A stretch of DNA of 64,000 nucleotides from Arcobacter sp. GTDB lineage: Bacteria > Campylobacterota > Campylobacteria > Campylobacterales > Arcobacteraceae. A model generated the notes under the pieces. That model saw only the letters and a list, made by a program, of their open reading frames with translations. It was not told the origin of the DNA and did not search any database. How positions within the stretch are numbered: the first letter of the stretch is position 1; the number at the start of each line of letters is the position of its first letter. The position numbers were made by a program, and so were the translations under genes. The stretch is taken from the NCBI GenBank assembly GCA_002869565.1, contig PKUJ01000004.1:1-64000 (forward strand), read 5' to 3'. Shown here one piece after another: positions 53,137-60,850 of this stretch.

Positions 53137-54047
53137 GTTTTAATTTTTTACAAGATGTAGTACTTACACCTGAAGACTTTGATATACAAGACCAAAAAGT
53201 ATTTATAAAAGATTTTTTATATTCAAATACAGTAACAGTTATTTACTCTCCACCAAAGCAAGGTAAGACTTGGCTTGGATATGGACTTGCTACAACAGTT
53301 GCAAAAGATGATAGTGTGGAAGAGGTTATATATCTTGATATGGATAACTCATTGAATACTCTAAAAGATAGAGCTGTAAATGAGATACTTCTTCCTCATC
53401 CAAAGATTAGATATGTGAGTAACTCAAAACTTAGATGTACTCCTATAGAGCATTTAAGACAGATTTCAAAAGAGGCAGTTCCTGGAAACTTTGAAGGAAT
53501 AGTATTTTTCCTTGAGACTACAAAAGATTATGTAGATACAGATAGTAAATCACAGTCTGAAGAGTTTATGAAAATAGTTATGAAGATGAGAGATGCAGGT
53601 GCAACTATAATCATCATGCATCATGCTACAAAAGCAGGAAGAACAATCTCTGGAGTTCAAGTGTTTATAAACTCTCCTGATAATGTATATGAACTTATAC
53701 AAAAAGCTAGAGACAATAACAGCTTACATTTTATGTTAAATGTAACTCATGCAAGAAATCTTGTAAAAGATGCAGGACTTACAGTCAATACAAAAACTTT
53801 AAAGCTTGAGAAACTAGATGAAGTATATTCTACTATGAGTACTTATGAAGAAGAGTTTGTTAGAAAAGCAAAAGATGCTTTAGAAAAGAACAAAGCTGGA
53901 CTAGGACAAACTGAACTTTTAAAAGCTACAGGACACGAAAAATCAGATAAGACTGCTAGAGATACTCTTGAAAAATATGTTGATAAATTTTGGTCAAAAT
54001 ATCAAGAAAGAAAAGGTCGACCAGTAACTTACAACCTTATCGCTTGA
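53133..54047 (+). CDS. RecA-like ATPase, RepA-type
   Basis: 304 residues. YSPPKQGKTWLGYGLATTVA holds Walker A, EVIYLDMDN the acidic residue, GIVFFLETT a second strand and ATIIIMHHATKAGRTISG the RecA-fold sensor loop, as in RepA/AAA_25 proteins. The C-terminal 70 residues form a winged helix (GLGQTELLKATGHEKSDKTA). Not found in Mu. Probably a DNA replication or repair function. Confidence 0.75.
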   Translation: MSFNFLQDVVLTPEDFDIQDQKVFIKDFLYSNTVTVIYSPPKQGKTWLGYGLATTVAKDDSVEEVIYLDMDNSLNTLKDRAVNEILLPHPKIRYVSNSKLRCTPIEHLRQISKEAVPGNFEGIVFFLETTKDYVDTDSKSQSEEFMKIVMKMRDAGATIIIMHHATKAGRTISGVQVFINSPDNVYELIQKARDNNSLHFMLNVTHARNLVKDAGLTVNTKTLKLEKLDEVYSTMSTYEEEFVRKAKDALEKNKAGLGQTELLKATGHEKSDKTARDTLEKYVDKFWSKYQERKGRPVTYNLIA

Positions 54048-54125
54048 AACCGTTACAACCACTACAATAACCTACAGTAAAGCCCTTAAAGGTGGTAGTT
54101 GTTTGGGTTGTAAAGGTTATAGGAA
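54024..54125. repeat. Cluster of GGTTGTAA motifs
   Basis: On the minus strand AAGGTTGTAAGTTA (around 54027-54038) and AGTGGTTGTAACGG (54051-54064); on the plus strand GGGTTGTAAAGGTTAT at about 54105-54120. AGTGGTTGTAA is shared exactly with the array at 44331-44553. These may be internal transposase or regulator sites. Confidence 0.5.
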
Positions 54126-54310
54126 AATCAATCTTTCCATATTTCAAGAAATTTAATTATAAAAAATATTAGTCTTAATAGGTCTTTGAAATTCATATTT
54201 ACTCCTTTGGATTTCAAAACACTAGCACAAAATCTTTGCTATTTTGTCCATACTTTTTTGTATCAGATAGAAATATACATAAAAATAAAAAATCATGACA
54301 GGGGGGATAA
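54126..54310 (+). other. Noncoding gap before gemA
   Basis: No gene recognised. It should contain the promoter for gemA. A GGGGGG run at 54300-54306 is the probable ribosome site. Confidence 0.4.
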
Positions 54311-54316
54311 TTGAAA

Positions 54317-54703
54317 ATGACAGCAGCACAAATAAAGTTCAAAAAGCAACTAATTCAAAAAATACAAGTATTTAAATCAAATGTATTTATTGATGATGAA
54401 AGTAGACGTGAGTTTATGCTCTCAAGATTTGGAGTTGATAGTACAACTAAAATGAGTATTGATCAGCTTAAATTATTGTGTGACTTTTGTAATAGAAAAG
54501 TTAGTGATATTCCAGTTGATAGAGCAACTGAAGCTCAAGTAAAAAAGATATATGATCTATGGTTTGAAAAAGCTAGAGATAAGAGTTTAGATGCCTTATA
54601 TAGCTTTATATTTAGGATTACTAAGAAAGATGTATCTGAAGTAGCAGAATTACTTAAGTGTGAAGCCACAAAGGTTATTGTGGCTTTATCTAAGATGGAT
54701 TAA
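54317..54703 (+). CDS. GemA-like protein (DUF1018)
   Basis: 128 residues. The blocks KKQLIQKIQVFKSN, FMLSRFGVDSTTKMSIDQL, RATEAQVKKIYDLWFEKAR and SLDALYSFIFRITKKD follow the DUF1018 pattern of Mu GemA (gp16), which modulates host gene expression and supercoiling. Start codon ATG at 54317; a TTG at 54311 is also possible. Confidence 0.75.
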   Translation: MTAAQIKFKKQLIQKIQVFKSNVFIDDESRREFMLSRFGVDSTTKMSIDQLKLLCDFCNRKVSDIPVDRATEAQVKKIYDLWFEKARDKSLDALYSFIFRITKKDVSEVAELLKCEATKVIVALSKMD

Positions 54704-54710
54704 TTTTTAA

Positions 54711-55730
54711 TCAACTCCTATTTCTTTTTTCTGAATCAAAAAATCTTATTTTTGGAACTTTTGGAATCTCAATGGATGGAACTTTTGGAATCTCAATGGA
54801 TGGAACTTTTGGAATCTCATATCTTCTTATTCCTGAAGTTGTTTTTGATGAAGATTTTTTATTTCTATTATGCATCTTTGTCTTATTTAATGTGTCGTCA
54901 ATTCTTTTTTTTAAAATATCTTTTTCTAATGTTTTCTTACTATCTTTTAATGATTCTATTACTGATTCGTATCTTTTCTTTTCATTTTTAAGCTCTTGAA
55001 TTTCATTTTTTATAGAGGTGTTTTGGATAATTATTACATCCATATGTTCTTCTACTTCATCTTTAAGTTTAGTATCTTCTATTCGTTTTTCTTCTAAGTT
55101 TTTAATCTCTTTTTTTAATAAATCAATATTTTCTCTTAATTCTTTCTGTTCTTTGTTTAAAACTTTTTCTTCCTCTTTTGCAAGTTCTATTTTTCTCTCT
55201 TTTTCATCGTTTTCTTTTTTAGCAAGTTTTATTGATTCTTCTTTTTCTTTGTTTTCTATCTCTTTTAATGCATTTGTTTTTTCTTGTGCTTTATTATTTA
55301 CTTCTTGTAATCGTGCAGCTTGACTATCAAGTTCCAATTTCATTGTATCTTTTAAAAATTCTGTTGTTTGAAGTTTCACTCTTTCTACTTCTTCTATTGA
55401 TTCATAATGTTTTTTTAACATTTCATTTTTATGTTTTTTTATTTCTTTATCAATGTATTTGTTATACGGGATAACAATTAATAAGTTTAAAAATGGTATT
55501 GCATAGATATAGAATGCAGCCAGAAGAGTTGGATAAACTAGGCCTTTCATTAATCCAATAGGAACATGTTGAATATAAAGTATTTTATGGCTTATTGTCA
55601 TATTATCAAACAGCATAAAAAACATAATATCGTAGTTTACAATAGCCCAAGCAATAATAAAGTTTAGTAAGAGCATATTTTTAACTCTTGCTATAAATAC
55701 ATCTTGAAGGCCTTTCAAAAAATCATTCAT
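54711..55730 (-). CDS. Membrane protein with long coiled coil (TIR module gene 3)
   Basis: 339 residues. Two hydrophobic regions near the N-terminus (about 16-36 and 58-85), then a coiled coil from about 100 to 275, a basic linker, and a C-terminus with tandem IEIPKVPS repeats (24-bp DNA repeat) before RNRS. Not recognised. Last gene of a leftward unit with a TM protein and a TIR protein. It could be a membrane sensor or scaffold for the TIR effector. Confidence 0.65.
   Translation of the reverse strand: MNDFLKGLQDVFIARVKNMLLLNFIIAWAIVNYDIMFFMLFDNMTISHKILYIQHVPIGLMKGLVYPTLLAAFYIYAIPFLNLLIVIPYNKYIDKEIKKHKNEMLKKHYESIEEVERVKLQTTEFLKDTMKLELDSQAARLQEVNNKAQEKTNALKEIENKEKEESIKLAKKENDEKERKIELAKEEEKVLNKEQKELRENIDLLKKEIKNLEEKRIEDTKLKDEVEEHMDVIIIQNTSIKNEIQELKNEKKRYESVIESLKDSKKTLEKDILKKRIDDTLNKTKMHNRNKKSSSKTTSGIRRYEIPKVPSIEIPKVPSIEIPKVPKIRFFDSEKRNRS
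54754..54819 (-). repeat. 24-bp tandem repeat in the coiled-coil gene
   Basis: GGAACTTTTGGAATCTCAATGG plus AT, two full copies at 54754-54777 and 54778-54801 and a partial third, encoding repeated IEIPKVPS. In-frame (24 = 8 codons), so copy number can vary without breaking the protein. Confidence 0.9.
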
Positions 55731-55740
55731 TCTTTTCCTT

Positions 55741-56301
55741 TTATTTTAATTCATCCATAAAGTTTCTGAGCTCTTTATAGCAAGTTGCTTTTAATGGTCT
55801 GGTCTTTTTCTCTACTTGATCATATTCTTTAGAGCTTAAGAATACTCTTTCACATTTAGCTATATCATTTCTATATTCAATAATACATTTATCATAATCT
55901 AGTATTAGTTTAATTACTTTCTCTGCTCCAAGAAGTTGTAATTTGCAAAGAGCTTCTGAACATTCTTTTATTCCTTTTGTATAATCATCATCACATTCTT
56001 TATACTTTGCCATTAAGTCTTCTCTTAAGTCAGTTGCTAATAAATTTGAATCTTTAAATCCAAACCATTGACTTTTTATACTATTTGCAGCATCAAAATA
56101 TGTATGCATTGATACAGAAACTTCTTCAAGTATTTGCATTTTTCTATTTAGTTTTTCTTTTGATACTTCATGTTTATGACTTAATTTTGTAACAAAGTAA
56201 GTTGCAAAACCACTAATTAATGCACCTAAACCAATCTTTAGTGCAGTATCTATAAGTTCGTATATTTCTTTAGTATGATCTATTGTATTAACATCTGCCA
56301 T
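55741..56301 (-). CDS. Membrane-anchored helical protein (TIR module gene 2)
   Basis: 186 residues, one transmembrane helix near residues 20-40 (IGLGALISGFATYFVTKL) and a helical C-terminal domain. Not recognised. 9 bases after the TIR gene and 10 before the coiled-coil gene on the minus strand, so part of one transcript. Confidence 0.6.
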   Translation of the reverse strand: MADVNTIDHTKEIYELIDTALKIGLGALISGFATYFVTKLSHKHEVSKEKLNRKMQILEEVSVSMHTYFDAANSIKSQWFGFKDSNLLATDLREDLMAKYKECDDDYTKGIKECSEALCKLQLLGAEKVIKLILDYDKCIIEYRNDIAKCERVFLSSKEYDQVEKKTRPLKATCYKELRNFMDELK

Positions 56302-56310
56302 TGTAATCCT

Positions 56311-57138
56311 TTATATTAGGTCTTTACTTATTTTATATCCTGCTGCTTTTAATTCATCAGCAAGCTTATATCTCCATGCTCCATGCTCATCCATTTTTTC
56401 ATAGAGAACTCCAGAGATATCTCCGGGAGTTTCTACTCTTCCTTTTACTAGAGGGAAAGTATTCTCTCTTCCAATTTTAGCCATTAAATAACCATGTTCT
56501 AAAACTACATTTTGTCTTGCTCTTCTTTGAAGATCATCTTTTTCTTTTCCTCCCCAATCACATTCTGTGTAAAGAACTACTGCAAAACCAATATCTTCAG
56601 TATGTGCTTCAATTTTTTCTATAACAGTATTACTTCTACTTACCTGATCTCTTAAAACTATTGGTTCAAGATTTAGTTTTCTTACTATGTCAGATACTTG
56701 ACTTATTGCTAATTCATCATGTCCATGAACTATAAAAACTTTTGTTTTTGGTATATCCTTTTGTATATTAATAATATTAAGAGTAACGTTGTCGCTATAT
56801 GTTGTGTTAACATCTCTTGCACTATGTTCTTCCCATTCTTCTACTTCTTCAATAAAAGATTCTATTAACATTTTTTTATCTATTATTGACTTATTAAATC
56901 TGCTAAGCTCACCATTGGAATTGTATACATCATCAAAACCTTGTGCTAAAGGGCTAGGTTCAAATTTTGTTTTTTCAAGATCACTAAGATATGTGCTACC
57001 AAAAATCTTTTCAATTATTCTTTTTATTTTTCTATGCCATTTATGATAAACTGGATTGTTGTCAAGTTTATATTCAGGTAAATTATCACCTTCTTTTAAT
57101 AATTCATTCAATTTATCTAATGCTTCTTGTTTTTCCAT
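56311..57138 (-). CDS. TIR-domain protein (PF10137 type), candidate defence effector
   Basis: 275 residues. KVFIVHGHDELAISQV (133-148) begins the TIR-like domain, NTVIEKIEA (170-178) and RQNVVLEHGYLMAKIGR (208-224) complete it, with Glu214 in the position of the conserved acidic residue. PF10137 TIR domains include the NAD-degrading effectors of cyclic-nucleotide-activated (Pycsar and CBASS) anti-phage systems. The N-terminal 125 residues are helical and may sense the trigger. No cyclase is encoded nearby. Confidence 0.85.
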   Translation of the reverse strand: MEKQEALDKLNELLKEGDNLPEYKLDNNPVYHKWHRKIKRIIEKIFGSTYLSDLEKTKFEPSPLAQGFDDVYNSNGELSRFNKSIIDKKMLIESFIEEVEEWEEHSARDVNTTYSDNVTLNIINIQKDIPKTKVFIVHGHDELAISQVSDIVRKLNLEPIVLRDQVSRSNTVIEKIEAHTEDIGFAVVLYTECDWGGKEKDDLQRRARQNVVLEHGYLMAKIGRENTFPLVKGRVETPGDISGVLYEKMDEHGAWRYKLADELKAAGYKISKDLI

Positions 57139-57281
57139 AATCTCTCTTTTATAATAAAATCTGATTATTTTATCTAAAATATAGTTATTCGTTATTGAAT
57201 ATCAAAATGCAATATAATTGTAAATATCTTGCAATTTGTAATTAAACTTGTTATACTTTCAAAAAACTTAAGGAGGCTTAT

Positions 57282-57563
57282 ATGAATGATGGTGCTGTAA
57301 CTAACTACGATTTATTTGAAGAGTTTTTTAATTTTATTAAAAATCCAGAGACTGATTTAAACAGTGCAATCAAAGAGTTTGGTGGCTCATCCTTTTATGT
57401 ACCTTCTTATAAAACCACTTGTAGAAATGATGAAATAATAGAAGAATATAAAGAAAGACTTGGTGAAAAGCATCTAGCTAAAAAACTTGCTAAGAAGTAT
57501 GATCTTAGTGAATCTCAGATATTTATAATTACTAAGCCTTTACGAGAGCCTTCTTTATTTTAA
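57282..57563 (+). CDS. Mor-like transcription activator
   Basis: 93 residues. GGSSFYVPSYKTTCRNDEI and LAKKLAKKYDLSESQIFII match the Mor/C family of Mu-type activators (strand region plus helix-turn-helix). In Mu, Mor switches on middle transcription. AAGGAGGC precedes the ATG. It is the last rightward gene before the convergent head operon. Confidence 0.78.
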   Translation: MNDGAVTNYDLFEEFFNFIKNPETDLNSAIKEFGGSSFYVPSYKTTCRNDEIIEEYKERLGEKHLAKKLAKKYDLSESQIFIITKPLREPSLF

Positions 57564-57621
57564 GTTAGAAAAATATATACTTTTATTATCAGTTCTACAA
57601 AGATATTCAATAAATATTTTT

Positions 57622-57706
57622 GTAGAGTTGACTGAATGGTAAGGTGCTCGATTGATACTCGAAGGCTAGGGGCAACCCTAAGCAGGTTCGAAACCTGTAC
57701 TCTCTG
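57622..57706 (+). tRNA. tRNA-Ser-like gene with GAU anticodon
   Basis: An 85-base class II cloverleaf: 7-bp acceptor (5' GTAGAGT, 3' ACTCTCT, with a U-C mismatch at pair 2), D-arm ACT/GGT, anticodon arm CTCGA-TTGATAC-TCGAA (27-43 mismatch), a long variable arm TAGGG-GCAA-CCCTA, and T-arm GCAGG-TTCGAAA-CCTGT. Discriminator G73 and the long variable arm are seryl identity features. The anticodon at 57654-57656 is GAT (isoleucine). CCA is not encoded. A terminator follows at once. Confidence 0.7.
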
Positions 57707-57707
57707 C

Positions 57708-57731
57708 AAAACTCCCCTCGGGGAGCTTTTT
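57708..57731 (+). terminator. Rho-independent terminator after the tRNA-like gene
   Basis: CTCCCC-TC-GGGGAG followed by CTTTTT. It serves the tRNA-like transcript and, read on the other strand with AAAACTCC, may also stop the convergent head operon. Confidence 0.85.
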
Positions 57732-58195
57732 CAGTTTAAAGCACTTTCTACAAACTTAATAACTATATCCTGAAGTTCTTTTTCAACCCCACCATAAAGT
57801 TTTCCATTTGAATCTATAGGCATAAAAGCTCTAGCTGGCACGCTTCCATCATCTTTTCCAAACTGCATTACTACAGGATAAGGAAAGCCTTTATAAGTGG
57901 CACTTGTTCCAACACTTGCTTCATCTTTTGAAGCTGATTGGATAAATTTTCCTTGCAAGTCACCTTCATTATACAACATCTTTGCAGTTGATTTATATTT
58001 TAAAGTTGATTCTTTTAGTGGTGTCCAAGCTTTACCATCTGGGGTTCTTCCATCTTCAAAGCTATCCATACTTATGTTATAGAGGTGATTTGATAACTCT
58101 ATCATCAGAGGTTGTGTATCTGAAATAGATGTTTGAGCATTTTTAAGAGTTTTTATAGCTTCAGTAAAACCAAATGCCTGTAAAGTTATTTGCAT
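57731..58195 (-). CDS. Virion morphogenesis protein, Mu gpG-like
   Basis: 154 residues. SFEDGRTPDGKAWTPLKEST and MQFGKDDGSVPARAFMP are typical of the phage virion morphogenesis family (Mu gpG/tail completion protein S). It is the last visible gene of the leftward head operon; a possible RNA pseudoknot precedes it. Confidence 0.85.
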   Translation of the reverse strand: MQITLQAFGFTEAIKTLKNAQTSISDTQPLMIELSNHLYNISMDSFEDGRTPDGKAWTPLKESTLKYKSTAKMLYNEGDLQGKFIQSASKDEASVGTSATYKGFPYPVVMQFGKDDGSVPARAFMPIDSNGKLYGGVEKELQDIVIKFVESALN

Positions 58196-58242
58196 AATAT
58201 TTCCTAATTAGTTATAATTTTCTATATATAAGAGAAATGGGA

Positions 58243-58294
58243 CTACAGATATGGCATGTCGGATTGCCCTGCAAACTGTAGCCTTTAATCCGAC
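58243..58294 (-). promoter_or_regulatory. Predicted RNA pseudoknot between head genes
   Basis: Read on the minus strand: GTCGGATT, then GGCTACAG, then AATCCGAC, then CTGTAG. The first pairs with the third (8 bp) and the second with the fourth (6 bp), so the stems interlock. The first strand overlaps the stop of the gpF-like gene (TCG GAT TAA). Could control reinitiation or expression of the gpG-like gene. Confidence 0.65.
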
Positions 58295-59460
58295 TCTCTT
58301 TTATATATAAGTTTTTCTATTCTTCTTTTATCCATTTGAGTACCATTATCTAAAAAGTATGCTGTTACTCCTTGAGTCTTATCTTTTAAATATTCAAATA
58401 TAACCAATATAGCTCTTCTTTTGCCATTGTCATTATAGTATCTAAACATTTTTTTTATAAGTCTATTTTCTTTTGTTATCTTTCCTTTTGCATACTCTAG
58501 ATATATTTCATCTGGATCTTTTATGGTTTTTGCTATTTCATCTAGGTATAGATGTCTATCTCTTTTTTTGATTTTACTATGTCCTGAAGCTGCTTTAAAA
58601 AGGTTATCATCTATTATTATAGGATCATTGATTTTATCTATGAATACATCAGCTTCTTTTATGGCCAAAGTTTTATAAAATCTCTTTTTTAAATCCTCTT
58701 CACTCATATCTTTTAAGGCATTGTTTTTTATACTTTTTAAAGTTGTAAGTGCTGCTAAAGATGAAGACAAGTCTAATTTACTTATAGTTGATACTTTTGA
58801 GATATCTCCTACGTTGTAAGCCCAATCTTTTGATGCTATACCTTTTATTTTTCCTTTGTAAATATTAAGACCTCTTTTTTCTAAATCTTTTTCACTATGA
58901 GCTGTGACACTACATTTACAGTTCCAATCATTTGGAGGGTAGTTTGTACTCCAAAAACTATGATCTCTTGGAAGTACAGTTCTATGAAGGTCTCTATGCT
59001 TTTCCCTGGTGTTTTCTAAAAGAGCTGATCTATACATCCAATAAGTTGATAAAGGAAGTTGCATCATCTGTTTATATCTATATTGTTGATAAGCAACTCT
59101 CATATTTGTATCAAAGATAGTTTTTAGTCTTCTAGAACCTATAAGAACTTTTTTTATTTCTCCTGTCTTAGGATTAATTATCTCTTGTTCTCCCCACCAA
59201 CCTTTTTTCTTTAAAGTAGGAAGAATGTCTTTTTTAAACTGTTTGAAGTTCTTACCATCTTTCAATGCATCAGTTAAAGCACCATGAATATCATTTAATA
59301 AATCGGCTCTAGTAACTTTTGCAACTGTGAAGGTTTTATGATGTGCCTCTTTTATCATCTCATCATAATCAAAAGTTAGTTTAAAACCTTTGTTTTTTAG
59401 ATAATTTATAATCTCTTCCGGTGGTTTAGTAAAGTCAAGTTTAACCATCTTTATTCTCAT
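58285..59460 (-). CDS. Head morphogenesis protein (Mu gpF-like) with PBECR domain
   Basis: 391 residues. The first two thirds contain the SPP1 gp7/Mu F minor head domain (RLKTIFDTNMRVAYQQYRYKQ, NDWNCKCSVTAHSEKDLEKRG, given in pieces). Residues from about 285 form a second domain (SGHSKIKKRDRHLYLDEIAKTI, IYLEYAKGK, RRAILVIFEYL) of PBECR type, an RNase/nuclease-like fold fused to phage head proteins and thought to be injected with the DNA. It starts inside the portal gene's 3' end. Confidence 0.8.
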   Translation of the reverse strand: MRIKMVKLDFTKPPEEIINYLKNKGFKLTFDYDEMIKEAHHKTFTVAKVTRADLLNDIHGALTDALKDGKNFKQFKKDILPTLKKKGWWGEQEIINPKTGEIKKVLIGSRRLKTIFDTNMRVAYQQYRYKQMMQLPLSTYWMYRSALLENTREKHRDLHRTVLPRDHSFWSTNYPPNDWNCKCSVTAHSEKDLEKRGLNIYKGKIKGIASKDWAYNVGDISKVSTISKLDLSSSLAALTTLKSIKNNALKDMSEEDLKKRFYKTLAIKEADVFIDKINDPIIIDDNLFKAASGHSKIKKRDRHLYLDEIAKTIKDPDEIYLEYAKGKITKENRLIKKMFRYYNDNGKRRAILVIFEYLKDKTQGVTAYFLDNGTQMDKRRIEKLIYKRESD

Positions 59461-60850
59461 CTTCTATTTGAGCAGCAGCTAAAAGTTGAGCATTTGCTAT
59501 ATTTTGGAAAAGAGTATCTTCTAAAGTAGAGGTATTCATATTTGGATATAGTTCAAAAAGTTTATCTAACATCTCTTCATATGAATCACTATTATTTATA
59601 ACATCAACTATTTGCTTTTGAAATGTGATTGCAATTTGTGTGATATCTATCTTGTCACTATTTTTATCAAGTTCATCATTGAAAATATTCTTATTTGAAG
59701 TTATTAATGAATTATTTGTTTGTGAAATGTGATTAAGACTTAGCTCCTCTTTTTTATCTTCTACATTAATATTGTATGTTTTTTCAATATACTCTTTTGT
59801 AGGAGTGTATCCCATATCATGAATTACTTTATCTCTATCAACAAGTAGTTTATTTGGATCATCTTTATCTTTTAGTGTTCCTGTTATATCTTCACTTATT
59901 TGGTTTAATTCTTTAAAAGATTTAAGAACTTCTTTGATAACTTTATTTACTATATTTTCATCAGCTCTGGCCAAATCTTCTCTAATTTCATTGTGAACAG
60001 TAGCAGCTGCTTGTGAACCACCTTTTACTTGTCCTGTAAGATTACCACCTAATAAAACCATTCTTATTTGGTCATCTATATATTCAACTATTTCTTTGAA
60101 GTTTCCTTTATCTGTTGCAGTTTTTAAATCAATTTCATCTTCAGTATCAACAACAGCTCCATCTCCTCCTAGCATATTATATATTTCATCTGCAAGTTCG
60201 TTTTTATTTCCTTCAGTTTTTGCTATCACCCAAGGAGTACCAAATCTCTCAAGAAGTTCTACCCAGAACTCTAAAGAAGCATTTTTAAATTCAATTAGCC
60301 AAAATAGAGTTGTATAAATTGCTTGTCCATATGGTTTGTTTGCTTTTGATTTATATGTCGAGTATATTGCTTTATGCATAGGTATATCTTCAGGCATACC
60401 ATCTGAAAAGTATTTTAAAACATTTTTCTCCAGGATAAAGTTCTTATAATCTCTTTCTACTAAAACGGGGTAAAGTCTGTTTTTATCTTCTTCCCAGTTT
60501 AATTCAAACACTCCAAAACCCTGGTATGGAATATCTAATATTGAATCTAAAGTATCATAATCAAAGATATCTTCTAATCTTGATTTTATTGTAGAATCTT
60601 TACAATCTATTAAAATCTCTTTTTTTAACGTTGCAGCTTTTCTTGAACCAATTGAAGCACTAACAGTTCCATCTCTTAGGATTTTATCAATAGCTTCATT
60701 ATCAAGCCATGAGCTTTGAACAGGTAGTTCAAATAGTGAAGTTAAAATATCTTTTTGTTTTGAATTTAATTTTACTGATGTTCTTTCTTCTTTTTTATTG
60801 TTTGTTAATATTGAGCCTTTAGCTCTTTTAAATAAATTCTTTAATTTCAT
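59441..60850 (-). CDS. Portal protein (DUF935, Mu gp29-like)
   Basis: 469 residues. LPVQSSWLDNEAIDKILRDG, DIPYQGFGVFELNW, FWVELLERFGTPWVIAK and MVLLGGNLTGQVKGGSQAA are DUF935 blocks. It forms the dodecameric portal at the head vertex. It overlaps the terminase gene (4 bases) and the gpF-like gene (20 bases). Confidence 0.9.
   Translation of the reverse strand: MKLKNLFKRAKGSILTNNKKEERTSVKLNSKQKDILTSLFELPVQSSWLDNEAIDKILRDGTVSASIGSRKAATLKKEILIDCKDSTIKSRLEDIFDYDTLDSILDIPYQGFGVFELNWEEDKNRLYPVLVERDYKNFILEKNVLKYFSDGMPEDIPMHKAIYSTYKSKANKPYGQAIYTTLFWLIEFKNASLEFWVELLERFGTPWVIAKTEGNKNELADEIYNMLGGDGAVVDTEDEIDLKTATDKGNFKEIVEYIDDQIRMVLLGGNLTGQVKGGSQAAATVHNEIREDLARADENIVNKVIKEVLKSFKELNQISEDITGTLKDKDDPNKLLVDRDKVIHDMGYTPTKEYIEKTYNINVEDKKEELSLNHISQTNNSLITSNKNIFNDELDKNSDKIDITQIAITFQKQIVDVINNSDSYEEMLDKLFELYPNMNTSTLEDTLFQNIANAQLLAAAQIEDENKDG

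Noticed and set aside
55018-55474. Plus-strand frames opposite the coiled-coil gene
   Set aside because: Low-complexity Ser/Phe/Leu translations produced by the antisense of Lys/Glu-rich codons.
57622-57706. Ordinary tRNA-Ile gene
   Set aside because: The GAU anticodon would suggest it, but tRNA-Ile has no long variable arm; the body is serine-like.
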